Source: Jeotgalibacillus sp. S-D1 (GTDB taxonomy: Bacteria > Bacillota > Bacilli > Bacillales > Jeotgalibacillaceae). From it: a DNA stretch of 64,000 nt. A program made the translations under genes and the position numbers. The stretch covers positions 124,001 to 188,000 of the forward strand of contig NZ_SMZR01000004.1 of assembly GCF_004358665.1 (NCBI RefSeq). Direction: 5' to 3'. Shown one piece after another: positions 46,878 through 56,672 of the stretch (position 1 is the first letter of the stretch; the number at the start of each line of letters is the position of its first letter). The notes under the pieces were generated by a model. The model made no database searches and was not told where the DNA came from. It saw only the letters and a list, made by a program, of their open reading frames with translations.

Positions 46878-49841
46878 GTGCAAGATAGAATACGGATAAA
46901 CATAAATGGCAACGAGTTAAATGTAGACGGGTCTCAAACGGTCTTACAGGCGCTAACTGACCACTCCATTGAAGTGCCTCAGGTTTGTTATCACCCAAGT
47001 CTTGGGCCAATTGAGACCTGTGATACATGTATTGTTCAGGTGAATGGAGAATTTGTGCGATCCTGTTCTACCAACCTCAGCCCGGGAGATGTAGTGGATA
47101 CCCTTCACCAGGATGTGAAAGAAGCCCAGATTATCGGGATGGACAGGCTCTTAAAAAATCATGAATTATATTGTACAGTATGTGATTACAATAACGGCAG
47201 CTGTGAAATACATAACACTGTAAAAGAGATGAAAATCAACCATCAAAGCATGCCGTTTGAAGACAAGCCCTATGAGGTCGACGATTCCAATCCCTTCTAT
47301 CGCTATGATCCCGATCAGTGCATTCTTTGCGGCCGCTGCGTAGAAGCATGTCAGGACGTGCAGGTAACCGAAACACTGACGATCGATTGGAGCCTGCAGA
47401 AACCCCGTGTTATTTGGGATAAAAATTCAAAAATCAATGAATCCTCCTGCGTATCCTGCGGTCACTGTTCTACCGTTTGTCCCTGCAATGCCATGATGGA
47501 AAAAGGCATGGAAGGGGAAGCGGGCTTTTTAACTGGAATCGCCAAAAAGACCCTCCGTCCAATGATTGAAATAACAAAAAATGTGGAAACGGGCTACGGT
47601 TCAATTCTGGCAATCTCTGATATGGAATCTGCTATGAGGGATGAACGGATTAAAAAAACAAAAACCGTTTGTACATATTGCGGTGTTGGATGCAGCTTTG
47701 ATATCTGGACGAAGGACCGGAAAATCCTCAAGGTTGAACCGCAGGCAGAAGCACCGGCCAACGGCATTTCAACCTGTGTAAAAGGAAAATTCGGATGGGA
47801 CTTTGTCAACAGTGAGGAGCGTATTACAAAACCGCTTATCCGTGAAGGGGATGCGTTCCGTGAAGCTGAGTGGGAAGAGGCACTTGAGCTTATTACATCA
47901 AAATTCTCCCATGCTAAAAAGCAATACGGACCTGATTCGATGGCATTTATCAGCTCTTCCAAGTGTACAAACGAAGAATCCTATGTAATGCAGAAGCTGG
48001 CACGTGCCGTAATTGGCACCAACAATGTCGATAATTGCTCCCGTTATTGCCAAACGCCTGCTACAGTAGGTCTTTTTCGAACAGTCGGACATGGCGGAGA
48101 TTCAGGCTCCATAACGGATATTGAAAAAGCTGAGCTGGTATTGATTGTGGGGTCAAACACCTCAGAGTCACATCCTGTTTTAGCGACCCGTGTGAAACGG
48201 AGTCATAAGCTGAAAGGCCAAAAGCTCATTGTTGCCGATTTGCGTAAACATGAAATGGCAGACCGTGCAGACTTGTTTATACAGCCAAAACCAGGAACGG
48301 ATATTGTCTGGCTGTCCGCAATTACAAAATACATTGTTGACCAGGGATGGGCTGACAAAACATTTCTTGAAAACCGTGTAAATGGTTTTCAGGAATACAC
48401 AGCAAGCCTTGAAAAATACACGATTGATTACGCGTCTCAGGTGACTGGGATTGAAAAAGATATTTTAGTTTCCATGGCGGAACAAATCGTAAATGTTAAT
48501 ACAGTATCCGTACTATGGGCAATGGGAGTTACACAGCATGTGGGTGGAAGTGATACAAGTACAGCCATATCAAATTTATTGCTGATAACTGGGAACTATG
48601 GCAAGCCCGGCGCTGGAAGCTATCCTCTTCGCGGTCATAACAATGTACAGGGAGCGAGTGATTTTGGGAGTATGCCGGATCGATTCCCTGGCTATGAAAA
48701 AGTTGATAATGATGCTGTTCGTTCTAAATATGAGAAAAAGTGGGGTGTCGACCTGCCGGCAGAAGCAGGACTGAATAACCACGAAATGATCGCTGCCATC
48801 CATGATGGAAATCTTAAAATGATGTATTTAAAAGGGGAAGACATGGGTCTTGTGGATTCAAACCTTAACTATGTACATGAAGCATTTGAGAAGCTTGAGT
48901 TTTTCGTTGTACAGGATATTTTCTTATCCAAAACCGCTGAATTTGCAGATGTAGTTCTTCCAGCGAGTCCAAGCTTAGAAAAAGAAGGAACGTTTACGAA
49001 TACAGAACGCCGCATTCAGCGTCTTTACCAGGCGCTTGAACCGAAGGGTGATTCGAAGCCTGACTGGAAAATCATTCAGGAAATTGCCAACCGTCTAGGT
49101 GCAAACTGGAATTATGCTCACCCAAGTGAAATTATGGAAGAGGCGGCATCGCTCTCACCTATTTACTCCGGCGTAACCTACGAGCGGTTAGAAGGTTACA
49201 ACAGTCTGCAATGGCCTGTGGCGCCGGATGGAAAGGACTCACCGCTGCTGTTTGTCGATGAATTTCCATTCCCTGACGGCAGGGCACGACTTTTCCCTGT
49301 TGATTGGACAGAACCGCTTCAATATGAAAAAGAATACGATCTTCATGTAAACAACGGCCGTCTGCTGGAGCATTTTCATGAGGGGAATATGACATACAGG
49401 TCAAAGGGCATCACTTCCAAAACACCTAAAAACTTTTTAGAGGTCTCTCCTCAGCTTGCAAAAGAAAGAGGTCTGGAGGATGGCACCCTTGTTCGTTTAA
49501 CCTCTCCTTATGGCCAGGTGAAGGTGGAGTGTCTGGTGACAGACCGGGTGAAAGGGAAGGAAGTTTACCTTCCGATGAACGACTCGGGAGAAGGCGCGAT
49601 TAACTATCTCACAAGCAGCTATGCCGATAAGGATACGGATACGCCTGCATATAAAGAAATTAATGCAAAGCTTGAAATCCTGCGCCAAAAAGGCGACAGT
49701 CCACTGCCCAGAACCAACCATCGAAACGGCAATCCTCAGCCACAGATTGGTGTTCAGGTTCAGGAAAAGTGGAAGCGTGAAGACTACATCTTCCCCGGTG
49801 ACCTGGTGAAGATCAAGAAGGAGTCGAGCTATCGTGGCTAA
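46878..49841 (+). CDS. Molybdenum formate dehydrogenase catalytic subunit (ForC/YjgC/YrhE type)
   Basis: Oxidises formate to CO2. The 987-residue protein carries an N-terminal [2Fe-2S] domain (Cys37, 48, 51, 63), a His-Cys3 [4Fe-4S] site (His95, Cys99, 102, 109), two ferredoxin-type [4Fe-4S] clusters (Cys148-158 and 191-203), then the molybdopterin domain with a further [4Fe-4S] (Cys265, 268, 272, 300). The Mo ligand is Cys391 in NCSRYCQTP, followed by Gln392 where NAD/H2-linked enzymes have His. The start is GTG 46878 (AGGAG 8 nt upstream); ATG 46872 lies only 2 nt from the box. It overlaps the DUF1641 gene. Confidence 0.92.
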   Translation: MQDRIRININGNELNVDGSQTVLQALTDHSIEVPQVCYHPSLGPIETCDTCIVQVNGEFVRSCSTNLSPGDVVDTLHQDVKEAQIIGMDRLLKNHELYCTVCDYNNGSCEIHNTVKEMKINHQSMPFEDKPYEVDDSNPFYRYDPDQCILCGRCVEACQDVQVTETLTIDWSLQKPRVIWDKNSKINESSCVSCGHCSTVCPCNAMMEKGMEGEAGFLTGIAKKTLRPMIEITKNVETGYGSILAISDMESAMRDERIKKTKTVCTYCGVGCSFDIWTKDRKILKVEPQAEAPANGISTCVKGKFGWDFVNSEERITKPLIREGDAFREAEWEEALELITSKFSHAKKQYGPDSMAFISSSKCTNEESYVMQKLARAVIGTNNVDNCSRYCQTPATVGLFRTVGHGGDSGSITDIEKAELVLIVGSNTSESHPVLATRVKRSHKLKGQKLIVADLRKHEMADRADLFIQPKPGTDIVWLSAITKYIVDQGWADKTFLENRVNGFQEYTASLEKYTIDYASQVTGIEKDILVSMAEQIVNVNTVSVLWAMGVTQHVGGSDTSTAISNLLLITGNYGKPGAGSYPLRGHNNVQGASDFGSMPDRFPGYEKVDNDAVRSKYEKKWGVDLPAEAGLNNHEMIAAIHDGNLKMMYLKGEDMGLVDSNLNYVHEAFEKLEFFVVQDIFLSKTAEFADVVLPASPSLEKEGTFTNTERRIQRLYQALEPKGDSKPDWKIIQEIANRLGANWNYAHPSEIMEEAASLSPIYSGVTYERLEGYNSLQWPVAPDGKDSPLLFVDEFPFPDGRARLFPVDWTEPLQYEKEYDLHVNNGRLLEHFHEGNMTYRSKGITSKTPKNFLEVSPQLAKERGLEDGTLVRLTSPYGQVKVECLVTDRVKGKEVYLPMNDSGEGAINYLTSSYADKDTDTPAYKEINAKLEILRQKGDSPLPRTNHRNGNPQPQIGVQVQEKWKREDYIFPGDLVKIKKESSYRG

Positions 49842-50565
49842 AGCGACTAAAGTAATTCATCGGCTTGAACGAAGTGAAGAAGACATTCGGAGAGAGGAGT
49901 TAGAAAGCATTGAAAACATGCTTCTGGCTAACAAAGAGATAGTAAAAGAAGTATTTGAAATTCTTCAGCATATGAAAGACCGCGGAGTCCTGGACATCGT
50001 CTCCGCATTATTTGCCCGAGGCGATAAGGTAATGGATATCCTCGTTAAAACGGCTGATACTCCTGAAACAGCGAACACATTAAAAAATCTTCTGCTGATG
50101 CTCGGAACACTCGGTACGATTAATGTTCAGCAGCTCGAACCGATCATCCTCAAAATAAATACCGGGATTGCCCGTGTAGCCGAGCTGGAGGAACATGAGG
50201 AGAAGGGCGGATACTTTACCCTTCTTCGTTCTCTGAATGATCCGGATGTAAAACGGGCCATGGCAGTGGGAGTTACCTTCTTAAAAGGAATCGGTGAAAA
50301 ACAGGATGAACTTGAGCGGACAACCAAAACACCGGAAGAACAAAAGCATGAAGAGAACGAACGTAAACGTGAAGGAAAAGTGCGCGAATTTAAAGGTGAA
50401 GAATCAACCGGAATTCCTGAAGAAGACAGCAGCAAGAAAAAGAGAAGGCGTAACAAAAAAGCTGAATCTGGCGGCAAAGGCTGGATGCTTGCAGCAGCAG
50501 GTGTTTCCCTTCTTTCCATTCCTCTTTCAATGGCAGTTAAAAACAAAGAGATTGTGAAAAAATAA
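49834..50565 (+). CDS. DUF1641 protein, partner of the formate dehydrogenase (ForE/YjgD-like)
   Basis: A 243-residue protein overlapping the dehydrogenase gene by 8 bp, starting at GTG 49834 with AGAAGGAG upstream. The helical DUF1641 core carries [18 protein letters not shown] (~88-105). A Lys/Glu-rich linker follows, then a C-terminal hydrophobic segment ([20 protein letters not shown]) that could anchor it to the membrane. B. subtilis has similar pairs (YrhE/YrhD, YjgC/YjgD), reported as ForCE complexes with the DUF1641 subunit at the membrane. The exact role here is inferred from this pairing. Confidence 0.87.
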   Translation: MAKATKVIHRLERSEEDIRREELESIENMLLANKEIVKEVFEILQHMKDRGVLDIVSALFARGDKVMDILVKTADTPETANTLKNLLLMLGTLGTINVQQLEPIILKINTGIARVAELEEHEEKGGYFTLLRSLNDPDVKRAMAVGVTFLKGIGEKQDELERTTKTPEEQKHEENERKREGKVREFKGEESTGIPEEDSSKKKRRRNKKAESGGKGWMLAAAGVSLLSIPLSMAVKNKEIVKK

Positions 50566-50616
50566 GAAATTTTTAAAAAAGATCCAGCTTCTTAGAAAGG
50601 GGAAAGGGGAAAGAGA

Positions 50617-51885
50617 ATGGCTAAAACAAAAAACCGTTGGCTTATTGCTGCAGCTGCAGTAGGAATTCATATTTCCATTGGTTCGGTTTATTCATGGAGT
50701 GTTTTTTCTAATCCATTGTCAGAAAAGCATGGTTGGTCATCGAGTGAAGTAGCCCTTACATTTAGTATTGCAATTTTATTCTTAGGGCTGTCTGCTGCAT
50801 TCATGGGGCATTTCGTCGAAAAGCACGGACCAAAAAAATCAGGGATAGTAGCAAGTATTTGTTTTGGAGCAGGGATGATTGGGGCAGGCTTCGCGGATAG
50901 TATAGGAAGCTTGTACTTGCTTTATTTTTTCTATGGGGCCCTGGGTGGAATGGGGCTGGGTATTGGCTACATAACTCCCGTTTCTTCGCTCGTAAAATGG
51001 TTTCCCGATCGAAGAGGACTTGCAACCGGACTGGCTATAATGGGGTTTGGTTTTGCATCGTTAATTGCCAGCCCTGTCATAGAATCGTTAATTAACGGCA
51101 CGGGAATTGCGAACACTTTCTTATTATTGGGAGCTATTTATTTTGTCCTAATGATCAGCTCTTCGTTCTATCTTTCGGCTCCGCCAAAGGATTTTGTTCC
51201 TAAAGGAATGACACAGAAGGAATTAGACGAAAAAACAAAGAATAAGAAAACAGGCGATTTGTCTCAGCTTACTGCAAATGAAGCGGTCAAAACGGTACGG
51301 TTTTGGGCATTATGGGTTATGCTTTTTATAAATGTTACCTGTGGTATTGCTGTAATTGCCGTAGCCTCCCCGATGGCCCAGGATGTGGCGGGCATGACGG
51401 CTGGAGGAGCTGCTTTGATGGTGGGAATCATGGGATTGTTTAATGGTTTTGGCCGGATAGGCTGGGCTTCAATTTCTGATTACATTGGCCGTCCTAATGT
51501 GTATACAACATTTTTTGCACTGCAGGCAGCAGCATTTGTTCTGCTGCCAAGCGTTTCCAATGCGATTATATTTCAACTTCTAATTTTTATTATCCTATCT
51601 TGTTATGGAGGAGGCTTTGCATCGATTCCTGCTTATATTGGGGATTTGTTTGGAACGAAGCAGCTTGGTGCAATACATGGATATATTTTAACAGCCTGGG
51701 CAGCCGCCGGGCTCGTAGGTCCAACAGTTGTGACCAGAATAGAAGAAGCGACAAACAGCTATCAGCTTACAATGTATATTTTTACGGGTGCTTTTGTCGT
51801 AGCTTTGGCAGTGTCATTGCTAATTCGTATTAACATCAAAAAAATACGCAACAATAATGCTAGTTCAGCAAAGGCAGCAAGTTAA
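50617..51885 (+). CDS. OxlT-type MFS transporter (oxalate/formate antiporter family)
   Basis: A 12-helix carrier of 422 residues with the OxlT-family start RWLIAAAAVGIHISIGSVYSWSVFSNPL and the DRRGLATGLAIMGFG motif A-like loop. It lies between the DUF1641 and fdhD genes, so it may move formate or a related carboxylate for the dehydrogenase. The box GAAAGGGGAAAG precedes the ATG by 8 nt. The family covers several monocarboxylates; formate is a context-based guess. Confidence 0.85.
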   Translation: MAKTKNRWLIAAAAVGIHISIGSVYSWSVFSNPLSEKHGWSSSEVALTFSIAILFLGLSAAFMGHFVEKHGPKKSGIVASICFGAGMIGAGFADSIGSLYLLYFFYGALGGMGLGIGYITPVSSLVKWFPDRRGLATGLAIMGFGFASLIASPVIESLINGTGIANTFLLLGAIYFVLMISSSFYLSAPPKDFVPKGMTQKELDEKTKNKKTGDLSQLTANEAVKTVRFWALWVMLFINVTCGIAVIAVASPMAQDVAGMTAGGAALMVGIMGLFNGFGRIGWASISDYIGRPNVYTTFFALQAAAFVLLPSVSNAIIFQLLIFIILSCYGGGFASIPAYIGDLFGTKQLGAIHGYILTAWAAAGLVGPTVVTRIEEATNSYQLTMYIFTGAFVVALAVSLLIRINIKKIRNNNASSAKAAS

Positions 51886-51944
51886 GGAGCAAAGCTCAAG
51901 TGGTTCATTTCACTTGGGCTGTTTGCTTGAAAAGGAGAATGGCC

Positions 51945-52757
51945 GTGGAGCAGTTAACAACTACAACAAGAAAAGTACTTCGAATTGGAAATGGGGAAGC
52001 TGAGTGGTTCGATGATCGGATCGCGACGGAACAAGCCATTACCATAAAATTAAACGGCGAAGAATTTGTTACAATGGTGTGCACGCCAGAGTATATAGAA
52101 GATATGGCAATCGGCTATTTGGCCTCAGAAGGAATCATTCGAAGATTTGGGGATATAAATGGCATTCGAGTCGATGGAAAACAAGGCTTTGTACACATTG
52201 AAACCTCTCATATCAATCCTCTTTATGAAGGGCTCCAAAATAAACGATATCTCACCTCCTGCTGCGGGGGAAGCAGACAGGGCTTTGTTTTCGCCAGTGA
52301 TGCAATGTCTGCTAAACAGATGACCGGTAGAAATGTCCGTTTGACTCCAGAAGATTGCACCCGCTTAATGAGCGAAATGCAAAATGGCGCCAGCACCTTT
52401 AAAGAGACCGGTGGTGTTCATAATGCAGCATTATGCTCGACAAGAGGGTCTGTACTGAGCAGAATGGATATTGGCAGGCATAATGCCCTGGATAAAATTT
52501 ATGGGCATTGCTTGAAAAATAACATAACAGTGAAAGACAAAATAATCGTTTTTAGCGGCAGGCTCTCTTCTGAAATCCTTCTTAAAGTTGCAAAAATCGG
52601 ATGCGAAGTTGTTCTTTCCAAGTCAGCCCCAACTGAACGTGCGCTCGAACTCGCACAAGAACTTGAAATTACCGCAGTCGGATTTATCCGGGATACATCC
52701 ATGAACGTATATACCTGTCCGGAACGGATCATCATTGAAAACAGGGCACTGAGTTGA
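51945..52757 (+). CDS. fdhD: Formate dehydrogenase accessory sulfurtransferase FdhD
   Basis: Carries sulfur from a cysteine desulfurase to the Mo-bisMGD cofactor to activate formate dehydrogenase. The 270-residue chain has the Cys region as YLTSCCGGSRQ, the TGGVHNAALCS block (~150), and DIGRHNALDKIYG with conserved residues for nucleotide/bisMGD binding. I use GTG 51945 (AAGGAG, 7 nt); the ATG six bases earlier touches the box. Its presence fits a cofactor that needs a sulfido ligand. A terminator follows. Confidence 0.93.
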   Translation: MEQLTTTTRKVLRIGNGEAEWFDDRIATEQAITIKLNGEEFVTMVCTPEYIEDMAIGYLASEGIIRRFGDINGIRVDGKQGFVHIETSHINPLYEGLQNKRYLTSCCGGSRQGFVFASDAMSAKQMTGRNVRLTPEDCTRLMSEMQNGASTFKETGGVHNAALCSTRGSVLSRMDIGRHNALDKIYGHCLKNNITVKDKIIVFSGRLSSEILLKVAKIGCEVVLSKSAPTERALELAQELEITAVGFIRDTSMNVYTCPERIIIENRALS

Positions 52758-52772
52758 GCATACTGCAATATT

Positions 52773-52813
52773 AAAAAACGGGACAAGCACCAATTGGGCC
52801 TTGTCCCGTTTTC
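52773..52813. terminator. Bidirectional terminator between fdhD and the Spo0M-like gene
   Basis: AAAACGGGACAAG and CTTGTCCCGTTTT make a 13-bp stem with a 13-nt loop. Confidence 0.92.
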
Positions 52814-52815
52814 AT

Positions 52816-53196
52816 TTATTCTTTTACAATTTCTATTTCATCATGGTCTGTGCATTGCACATTTTTGTCAAAAACCAAACGCGTTCGAAAACGATATTTC
52901 GTTTGCGGCAAGCTTTCAGGTAATGAATAGGAAAATGGGATTTTTGTGTAACTCTCATGATCAATTACTTTTGACATATAGATAGTGGCTGCTACCTCAA
53001 CCATCGTTTCCGACTCATTATCCTCATTAACCTGCATTAAATCACATTCTAATCGTGAGACCTTCTTTTTGCTTTTAGGACCTTTTAATTGAAACTCACC
53101 CTTAATTCTTTCGCCGGGCTCCAATTGATTATTATCCAAAATAAGGTCGACTTTCCCTACATCCCGGTAAATCATTCTTTTAATTTTTGCAATCAT
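52816..53196 (-). CDS. Spo0M-like arrestin-fold protein (short)
   Basis: A 126-residue beta-rich protein with the arrestin-like N-terminus seen in Spo0M: VGKVDLILDNNQLEPGERIKGEFQLKG (split at ~8-34), IPFSYSLPESLPQTKYRFRTRL late. Spo0M in B. subtilis is about twice as long (two arrestin domains), so this is a single-domain version or a truncated relative; no stop or frameshift scar is visible. The ATG at 53196 follows AAGGAGCTGGAAAGTA. It might influence sporulation, but only by analogy. Confidence 0.7.
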   Translation of the reverse strand: MIAKIKRMIYRDVGKVDLILDNNQLEPGERIKGEFQLKGPKSKKKVSRLECDLMQVNEDNESETMVEVAATIYMSKVIDHESYTKIPFSYSLPESLPQTKYRFRTRLVFDKNVQCTDHDEIEIVKE

Positions 53197-53305
53197 TACT
53201 TTCCAGCTCCTTATGCTGTAAACATTAGCCAGCATTACTGCTCAATGTTTTATCTTATCCATTAATACGTTTTTGAACACTAAAAGTTCCATGAGAATAA
53301 ATATT

Positions 53306-54526
53306 TTAGCCGACTTGGCCTCCGGGTGTATTCTCCAGCACATCGCCATTACGCAATTGACGAAACTTAAAGTAAAATACAGCTGTCATGATAAAGGACA
53401 AAAATCCAAATACGACCACCATTAGCTGCAGCCCGATCATATCAAGCAAAAATCCAGTTAATAAAAGTACAATCTGAAAGATCAGGCGGTCAAGCATGTT
53501 ACGGAACGAAAAGAATCGGCCGTGAAACTCTTTTGGCACCCGGGTCTGAAATATTGTTGCCGCTGTTGGGAAAAAACACCCGACCGAAAAACCAAAAACG
53601 ATAAATGCGACAATCGTCATAAACGGTATATCAGCAAAATAAAGCAGAAACTGTGATATGCCTATAATAAGCGAGAATGTAAATAGAATTGAATAGGGAG
53701 AAAATCGATCACCAAGTTTTTTTATATAAAATGCGCCGGCCATAAAGGACAGTCCTTCTGCTGTGTATATCCAGCCTTTAATGGCAGAACTGTCTTGAAT
53801 TTCACTTATATTAATTACCATCAAATTGAAACCGCCTATAAATAATAGAGGGATAAACGTTAAAACCAGTGTCATCAGAACAATTGGCAGATCTTTAATG
53901 ATCGGAAAAACATCCTTAAAGCCTTTATTTAATTTTTTTGCAGAATTGGACAGTGGCTCTGCCGTCTGTTCGTCAATTTGCAAAAGCCAGGTTACGCCAA
54001 ACAGAATGGCATAAGCGATGAGTGACATGACATACATCATAGACAGCGGCATGATCGTCAGCAATATTCCTGCAACGGCAGTTCCGAGAACGCGTGAAAG
54101 AGTAGAGACATTCATATGAATTCCATTTAATTGAAGTAGCTCTTTTTCTTTCACCACTAGCGGTATGGCTGCCTGGAGGGCTGGAAAGTAGAAAGCTGCT
54201 GACATCTGAATGAATATAAGAAAAATAATCATCCACCATACAGAGCCGGTTTGAATGGCGATTAACATGAAAACAACACTAAAAGCCCGGACAAAACCGG
54301 AAGCAAGCATGACTGACTTTTTCTTTAGCTGATCTGTAATACGGCCAGCCAGCGGTCCAATTGCGACGCCTGCAAGAAGCCCGGCTGCCAGTATAACGGC
54401 TTTTAAAAAGTCAGAGGGCACTTTTTCCTGCATGAATTCCAGGTTTCCAATTATTCCTAGCCACAAACCAACGCCGGCAACAAATTCGCCAACTAATAAT
54501 ATCCAAACATTTCGATTATGCAACAT
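53306..54526 (-). CDS. MFS transporter (MefA/macrolide-efflux-like)
   Basis: A 406-residue 12-helix proton-driven carrier. The opening WILLVGEFVAGVGLWLG, the loop GPLAGRITDQLKKKSVML with the DRxxRK-type MFS motif A, and FKLRDMLDR-like region (here FSFRNMLDRLI, ~333) fit the MefA/MFS_3 group. Substrates in this group are mostly unknown. The ATG is behind AGAGGATTCCAG. No regulator is adjacent. Confidence 0.82.
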   Translation of the reverse strand: MLHNRNVWILLVGEFVAGVGLWLGIIGNLEFMQEKVPSDFLKAVILAAGLLAGVAIGPLAGRITDQLKKKSVMLASGFVRAFSVVFMLIAIQTGSVWWMIIFLIFIQMSAAFYFPALQAAIPLVVKEKELLQLNGIHMNVSTLSRVLGTAVAGILLTIMPLSMMYVMSLIAYAILFGVTWLLQIDEQTAEPLSNSAKKLNKGFKDVFPIIKDLPIVLMTLVLTFIPLLFIGGFNLMVINISEIQDSSAIKGWIYTAEGLSFMAGAFYIKKLGDRFSPYSILFTFSLIIGISQFLLYFADIPFMTIVAFIVFGFSVGCFFPTAATIFQTRVPKEFHGRFFSFRNMLDRLIFQIVLLLTGFLLDMIGLQLMVVVFGFLSFIMTAVFYFKFRQLRNGDVLENTPGGQVG

Positions 54527-54770
54527 ACTGGAATCCTCTTTCCTGATCGTTTCGTATTACGGAATAGTATGATTCAAATGCCCAAATTTGTCTATGTAAA
54601 ATTGTAAAACATAGATTAGGAACTTCATTAATTGAGGAAGAAATCATCACAGGTCTATCTTCAAAAATATTATTTATACAGCTAATACTAATTTATTCAT
54701 TTCGTGATAAAATTTACATTAGAAGTGCAAACAATTATTGCAAATACAGCATTTTTAGGAGGAGACCGAA

Positions 54771-55622
54771 ATGGATAAGGATCAATCACTATACCATTTC
54801 CTGCAAGAGAATTCAGAAAAAATAAGTCAAGAGTGGTATGATACGATAGAAGAAACGGATGGAAATTCAGTTTATGCTGCAGTCGATCCTTCTGTGGTGG
54901 AGGCCCTGAAAAAACAAAACCTCACATTTAACTATTTATTAAACCGCATTTTTAATCATGAAGAAGATTTCTTTTATAAAGAAGTTAAAGTCTGGGCTAT
55001 ATCAATTGCGGAAGATAAAGAACACCAGCGGACTCCTATTTATAAAATAATCCGGGAGTTTATGAGAGTTCGAAATATTTACCTCTCATATATAAAGAAA
55101 TATTCGTGTATTTACAAGGAACAAGTCAATGTGGATAAAATGGACCAATGGAGAGACCGGTTAATAAAAGCAATGGACTATTCCGTTAACCTATTTGTTG
55201 AAGAATCGTTTCGAACATCCGAACGTCAAATCGATGCTCAAAAAGAGATGATTTATGAATTGAGCTCTCCTGTTATTTTATTGCATAAAGGTGCCGCACT
55301 TCTTCCCTTAATTGGAGATATCGACACTGAGAGAGCAAGGATTATTATGGACAGCACCCTCCAGCAGTGCACCGAAAAGCATGTGACCCATTTGTTTTTG
55401 GATTTGTCAGGAGTATTGATTATTGATACGATGGTTGCTTTTCAATTATCTCAGCTTATGACCGCGTTAAAGTTAATAGGCGTACAAACAACGATTTCAG
55501 GTATAAGGCCTGAGATAGCTCAAACCTCGATTCAGCTGGGTATTTCTTTTGATGAAGGAAATATTACTTCCACCCTGGCACAGGCAGTAGCACGGACGCT
55601 TGTATCAATAAAAGAAAACTAG
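54771..55622 (+). CDS. RsbR-type STAS-domain stress co-antagonist, paralogue 1
   Basis: RsbR paralogues form the stressosome core that releases RsbT to switch on SigB. The 283-residue chain has an N-terminal helical sensor domain (~1-150), the J-helix linker SERQIDAQKEMIYELSSPVI, then the STAS domain. Both phospho-acceptor threonines are kept by motif: DT at Thr220 (DLSGVLIIDT) and AQT at Thr252 (GIRPEIAQT). The start follows TAGGAGGAG. A second paralogue lies 27 bp downstream, but no rsbS, rsbT or sigB is in the window. Confidence 0.87.
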   Translation: MDKDQSLYHFLQENSEKISQEWYDTIEETDGNSVYAAVDPSVVEALKKQNLTFNYLLNRIFNHEEDFFYKEVKVWAISIAEDKEHQRTPIYKIIREFMRVRNIYLSYIKKYSCIYKEQVNVDKMDQWRDRLIKAMDYSVNLFVEESFRTSERQIDAQKEMIYELSSPVILLHKGAALLPLIGDIDTERARIIMDSTLQQCTEKHVTHLFLDLSGVLIIDTMVAFQLSQLMTALKLIGVQTTISGIRPEIAQTSIQLGISFDEGNITSTLAQAVARTLVSIKEN

Positions 55623-55649
55623 TTTTACTTAGATCGGGAGGAAATTACA

Positions 55650-56486
55650 GTGGATGTTAAAGAATTAATTGGATCAGCTATAATAGAAAGCAGCTTTTCT
55701 CTCGCAGAAAAAATGAATGAAGGAATTGATAAAGGTTTTGTGAAGTCAATTTTTTCAGAAGAGGACGTTATTGAATTAAATCAGTGGCGGGCTGAGTTTA
55801 TTAATTACTTAGGGGAAGCAATTAAAGCCGGGTCGAATGAAGGTGTATGGGAAAAAGCGGCTCAATGGGCTAAAACATCCGGCGAAACAGCAGTAGCAAG
55901 GGACGTTGCCCTAAATGATGCAATAACGACATTAACCTCCTGGAGAGTCGTTACATGGGAAGCAGTAGCAGAAAAAATTGATGAGCTCGAGTTGTCTGCA
56001 CGTAATATGCTCGATATTTCATTTATTATTGATCCTTTAATTGATCATGCTGCTCAAATATTCTGTGTTGAATACGTCGAAAACTACCGCCAGCATATCA
56101 GCAAAGCACAAAATACTGTAATCGAATATTCCGTGCCGGTAGTAGGACTGTCAGATGATGTGGCAATATTACCTTTGATTGGCGAACTTGACGATGAACG
56201 TGCAAAAATACTAAAAGAAGTGGCGCTTCATAAATGTCTGGAGCTCAGAATTTCAACGTTAATATTTGATTTATCCGGTGTGCCAATGGTGGACACCATG
56301 GTCGCCAATGAATTATCACAAGTTATTGATTCACTGAAGCTAATTGGCGTAAAAACGGTATTAACCGGTCTGCGTCCGGAAATTGCCCAGGCAGTTGTTG
56401 AAATTGGCATTAAGTTTGAAGGCATGACCATTAAAAAGAACCTGAAAAGCGCTATTGAAGAATTGCAAAATACATCGAACTTGTAA
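55650..56486 (+). CDS. RsbR-type STAS-domain protein, paralogue 2
   Basis: A 278-residue paralogue starting at GTG 55650 (GGGAGGAAAT). The N-terminal helical domain is unlike that of paralogue 1, suggesting a different signal. In the STAS domain the first acceptor is kept (VDT, Thr216), but the second position is Ala248 (EIAQA), so one phosphorylation switch looks lost. It is in one transcript with paralogue 1, ending at a terminator 10 bp after the stop. Confidence 0.85.
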   Translation: MDVKELIGSAIIESSFSLAEKMNEGIDKGFVKSIFSEEDVIELNQWRAEFINYLGEAIKAGSNEGVWEKAAQWAKTSGETAVARDVALNDAITTLTSWRVVTWEAVAEKIDELELSARNMLDISFIIDPLIDHAAQIFCVEYVENYRQHISKAQNTVIEYSVPVVGLSDDVAILPLIGELDDERAKILKEVALHKCLELRISTLIFDLSGVPMVDTMVANELSQVIDSLKLIGVKTVLTGLRPEIAQAVVEIGIKFEGMTIKKNLKSAIEELQNTSNL

Positions 56487-56496
56487 AATATATACC

Positions 56497-56533
56497 AAAA
56501 GCCTGCTGCCGAAACGGTTCAGCGGGCTTTTTT
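56497..56533 (+). terminator. Terminator after the RsbR pair
   Basis: AAAAGCC/GGCTTTT arms with a GCTG/CAGC inner stem and single bulges, followed by TTTTTT. Confidence 0.82.
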
Positions 56534-56672
56534 AATAAGAAAATAATAGAGTTAAACGACCGGGCCAACACTTCCTGCAGAGTAAATGGACATCATTTTA
56601 CCTTAAGTTAAATAAAGGATATAGTGGGAATAAGTTATTAAATAAATAACAGTAGAAACGGGGCTGATTCTT

